Of a stretch of DNA of 23,563 bases, positions 22,273 through 23,563 are shown piece after piece (positions within the stretch are counted from its first letter, which is position 1; every line of letters starts with the position of its first letter). Position numbers and translations under genes: made by a program. Origin of the DNA: CAYMLQ01 sp964390795 (GTDB taxonomy: Bacteria; Verrucomicrobiota; Kiritimatiellia; RFP12; UBA1067); assembly GCA_964390795.1 (NCBI GenBank), contig CAYMLQ010000051.1, positions 1 through 23,563 on the forward strand, in the 5' to 3' direction. The notes under the pieces are model-generated. The model saw only the letters and a program-made list of their open reading frames with translations. It was not told where the DNA came from and made no database searches.

Positions 22273-22301
22273 AACTTACCTATATCGTGCGATTGAGTCA
22301 A
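22273..22301 (-). promoter_or_regulatory. Candidate promoter of the restriction-modification operon
   Basis: On the minus strand TTGACT (complement of 22296-22301) and TAAGTT (complement of 22273-22278) are 17 bases apart. The -35 match is good and the -10 match partial. The heptamer ACCTATA occurs twice on the plus strand, at 22267-22273 and 22278-22284, spaced 11 bases, so a regulator could bind across the -10 region on one helix face. No other promoter-like site stands out between 22236 and 22438. Confidence 0.4.
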
Positions 22302-22438
22302 CAGCTTATTCATATTTAATTTGCACACTTATCAATCGTGAAGTATATCAACATCGGACGGCTGCCATAAGGCGGCTGCCTTCAGAACCTGCTATCGTGC
22401 TGTGCGTCTGATATCGGAGGAAACGCCAGAAAACGTCA

Positions 22439-22466
22439 TTGACAACGGTATGACGGGGGTTATACC
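22439..22466 (+). promoter_or_regulatory. Sigma70 promoter and possible operator of the toxin-antitoxin pair
   Basis: TTGACA at 22439-22444 is a perfect -35, followed after 16 bases by TATACC at 22461-22466. Transcription would begin near 22473, almost at the ATG at 22475, and no Shine-Dalgarno sequence precedes that ATG, so the mRNA may be leaderless. GGTAT (22447-22451) and ATACC (22462-22466) form an inverted repeat between the promoter elements, a plausible operator for autoregulation by the RHH antitoxin. Confidence 0.6.
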
Positions 22467-22474
22467 ATGACGCC

Positions 22475-22711
22475 ATGAAAACGGCCATATCCATGCCAGA
22501 CACCGTGTTTTCGTTAGCCAACCAGTTTGCGGCCAGCCGGCACATGACCCGGAGCGCCCTTTTTACCGTGGCCGTTGACGAGTATATCCAACGCCATCAG
22601 AGCGAGGACGTGACGAAGCAGTTGAACGCGGTCTACGCGAAGGATTCCTCGTCTCTTGATCCGGTGTATGCCAAACTCCAGTCGCTCTCCCTGCCCAAGG
22701 AGACGTGGTGA
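22475..22711 (+). CDS. Ribbon-helix-helix antitoxin of a MazEF-like pair
   Basis: A 78-residue protein. The N-terminal MKTAISMPDTVFSLANQFAA then SRHMTRSALFTVAVDEYIQR has the strand-helix-helix pattern of CopG/RHH DNA-binding antitoxins. The C-terminal ~35 residues (LNAVYAKDSSSLDPVYAKLQ) are the likely toxin-binding tail. It would repress the shared promoter and block the toxin. The stop overlaps the toxin start by one base (TGATG), which keeps the two coupled. The ATG lies directly downstream of the promoter with no ribosome binding site. Confidence 0.85.
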   Translation: MKTAISMPDTVFSLANQFAASRHMTRSALFTVAVDEYIQRHQSEDVTKQLNAVYAKDSSSLDPVYAKLQSLSLPKETW

Positions 22712-23049
22712 TGAAGCGGGGTGATATCTGGTGGGCCACGCTTCCGGATCCGGCGGGTTCCGAACCTGGATACCGTCGTCCGGTTGTTGTCGTGCAGGCA
22801 GACGCGTTCAACAGAAGCGCCATTCAGACCGTTATCTGCGCCGCCATCACCTCCAATGTGGGACTATCCGCCGCGCCCGGCAACATCCGCATCGGGACTC
22901 GAGATTCCGGTCTTTCGAAGCCTTCTGTCGTGAATGTGTCTCAACTGATCACACTCGACAAGGCGCTCTTGACTGAACACGTCAAAGCGCTCGACACGCA
23001 TGCGCTGCGTCAGCTCGACGAGGGTTTGCGTCTCGCCTTGAACTTGTAG
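22711..23049 (+). CDS. MazF/PemK-family endoribonuclease toxin
   Basis: A 112-residue protein with the MazF/PemK layout: MKRGDIWWATLPDPAGSEPG, then YRRPVVVVQAD with the conserved basic residue, TVICAAITSN with the catalytic Thr/Ser region, and KPSVVNVSQLITLDKALL. MazF toxins cut mRNA at short sequence motifs; the motif here cannot be predicted. AAGGAG lies 8 bases before ATG 22711, so I prefer this start to GTG 22705. All key regions appear intact, so the pair is probably functional. It lies between the restriction operon and the Gfo/Idh gene. Confidence 0.9.
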   Translation: MKRGDIWWATLPDPAGSEPGYRRPVVVVQADAFNRSAIQTVICAAITSNVGLSAAPGNIRIGTRDSGLSKPSVVNVSQLITLDKALLTEHVKALDTHALRQLDEGLRLALNL

Positions 23050-23070
23050 AACCGCCGAAAGGAAGCCTCA

Positions 23071-23563
23071 ATGAACCTGACTCGCCGTGATTTCTCGCAC
23101 GTTTCGCTGGCCGCGATCTTGGCCTCACAGGCCGCCCCGTTCATTGTCCGCGCGCAGGACGCGAAGAAATTCCGCGTCGTGCTGATCGGCTCCGGCTGGT
23201 GGGGCACGAACATCCTGAACTGCGCGCTCGACAGCGGGGCGTGCGAGGTGGCCGCGCTGTGCGACGTGGACGAGCGCATGCTCGCGCACGGCTGCGGGAA
23301 CCTCGAGAAGCGCGGCGTCGCCAAGCCCAAGCTCTACAAGGATTTCCGCGAGTGCCTCGCCACGGAGAAGCCCGACATCGCGATCGTCGGCACGCCCGAC
23401 CACTGGCACGCGCTGATCATGATCGAAGCCTGCCGGCAGGGCGCGCACGTCTACGTCGAGAAGCCGATCGGCCACACGATCATGGAGGGCCGCGCCATGG
23501 TCAACGCTGCCGCGAAGTACGGCCGCGTGGTGCAGGTCGGCACCCACCGCCGCGCGTCGCCGC
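23071..23563 (+). CDS. Gfo/Idh/MocA-family oxidoreductase with Tat signal, cut by window edge
   Basis: The first 164 residues of a larger protein. MNLTRRDFSHVSLAAILASQ begins a twin-arginine signal ending near VRAQD. The NAD(P)-binding Rossmann fold follows (FRVVLIGSGWWGTNILNCAL, ALCDVDERM), then PDIAIVGTPDHWHALIMIEA and the family signature HVYVEKPIGHT. Members oxidise or epimerise sugars or related polyols. Exported, Tat-dependent versions are abundant in Planctomycetota, Lentisphaerota and Verrucomicrobiota. AAAGGAAG lies about 6 bases before ATG 23071. The gene begins 21 bases after the toxin stop but is probably unrelated to it. Confidence 0.92.
   Translation, partial: MNLTRRDFSHVSLAAILASQAAPFIVRAQDAKKFRVVLIGSGWWGTNILNCALDSGACEVAALCDVDERMLAHGCGNLEKRGVAKPKLYKDFRECLATEKPDIAIVGTPDHWHALIMIEACRQGAHVYVEKPIGHTIMEGRAMVNAAAKYGRVVQVGTHRRASP

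Noticed and set aside
1..23563. tRNA, rRNA, riboswitch or transposase genes
   Set aside because: No cloverleaf, rRNA-like segment, known aptamer core or transposase motif was recognised on either strand by eye; a covariance-model scan would be needed to exclude small RNAs.

Overview
The window is GC-rich, gene-dense bacterial DNA. The content suggests a member of the PVC group (Kiritimatiellota, Lentisphaerota, Verrucomicrobiota or Planctomycetota): an exported type I sulfatase next to a GH78-like glycosidase, a Tat-type Gfo/Idh/MocA oxidoreductase, a GMC dehydrogenase with a multiheme cytochrome, and several families of short palindromic or tandem repeats lying inside reading frames. This assignment is inference from gene content; no rRNA or tRNA gene is present to confirm it.

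Layout. (1) Positions 1-3115 are a graveyard-like accessory patch: an unidentified partial gene at the left edge, an AbiEi-type antitoxin followed by a gutted AbiEii toxin remnant, a convergent second AbiEi-like (DUF6088-type) antitoxin with a perfect 29-bp palindrome in front of it, an S24/LexA-like peptidase that may carry a frameshift, and a junction where the first ~58 codons of a propeller-type sensor gene are fused to the tail of an unrelated gene. (2) Positions 3178-6649 (minus strand) form a three-gene redox operon: a Tat-signal small subunit of the gluconate 2-dehydrogenase subunit 3 type, a GMC flavoprotein with a cysteine cluster, and a membrane-anchored cytochrome with nine CxxCH haem sites. 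(3) Divergent from it, positions 6788-12053 hold a translationally coupled catabolic operon: sulfatase, CehA/McbA-type PHP metallohydrolase and GH78-like glycosidase. (4) Positions 22235 down to 12055 (minus strand) are a roughly 10-kb type I restriction-modification operon with accessory genes: half-size HsdS, HsdM, GxxExxY protein, RhuM-like protein, full-size HsdS, four-helix-bundle protein, HsdR, YgjP-like metalloprotease. (5) Positions 22475-23049 are a RHH/MazF-type toxin-antitoxin pair, and a Gfo/Idh/MocA gene runs off the right edge.

The most unusual feature is how repeats are built into the coding sequence. Two families fill nearly every gap in the restriction operon. One is an imperfect palindrome of about 70 bp made of CGCAGATG-like units; the other is a degenerate GGACAGACAA decamer. 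They are translated as C-terminal tails, N-terminal leaders and, in HsdR, an in-frame 25-codon insertion between two helicase motifs. Most junctions still keep a 4-base ATGA or GTGA stop/start overlap. A third repeat, exactly 90 bp with three perfect hairpins, sits in frame ahead of the signal peptide of the PHP hydrolase. A heptamer tandem repeat lies in the N-terminus of the cytochrome.

Functionally, the redox operon probably oxidises a sugar or alcohol in the periplasm and passes electrons to the cytochrome. The divergent operon probably desulfates and trims a polysaccharide. The restriction operon and the TA genes are defence or mobile-island cargo.
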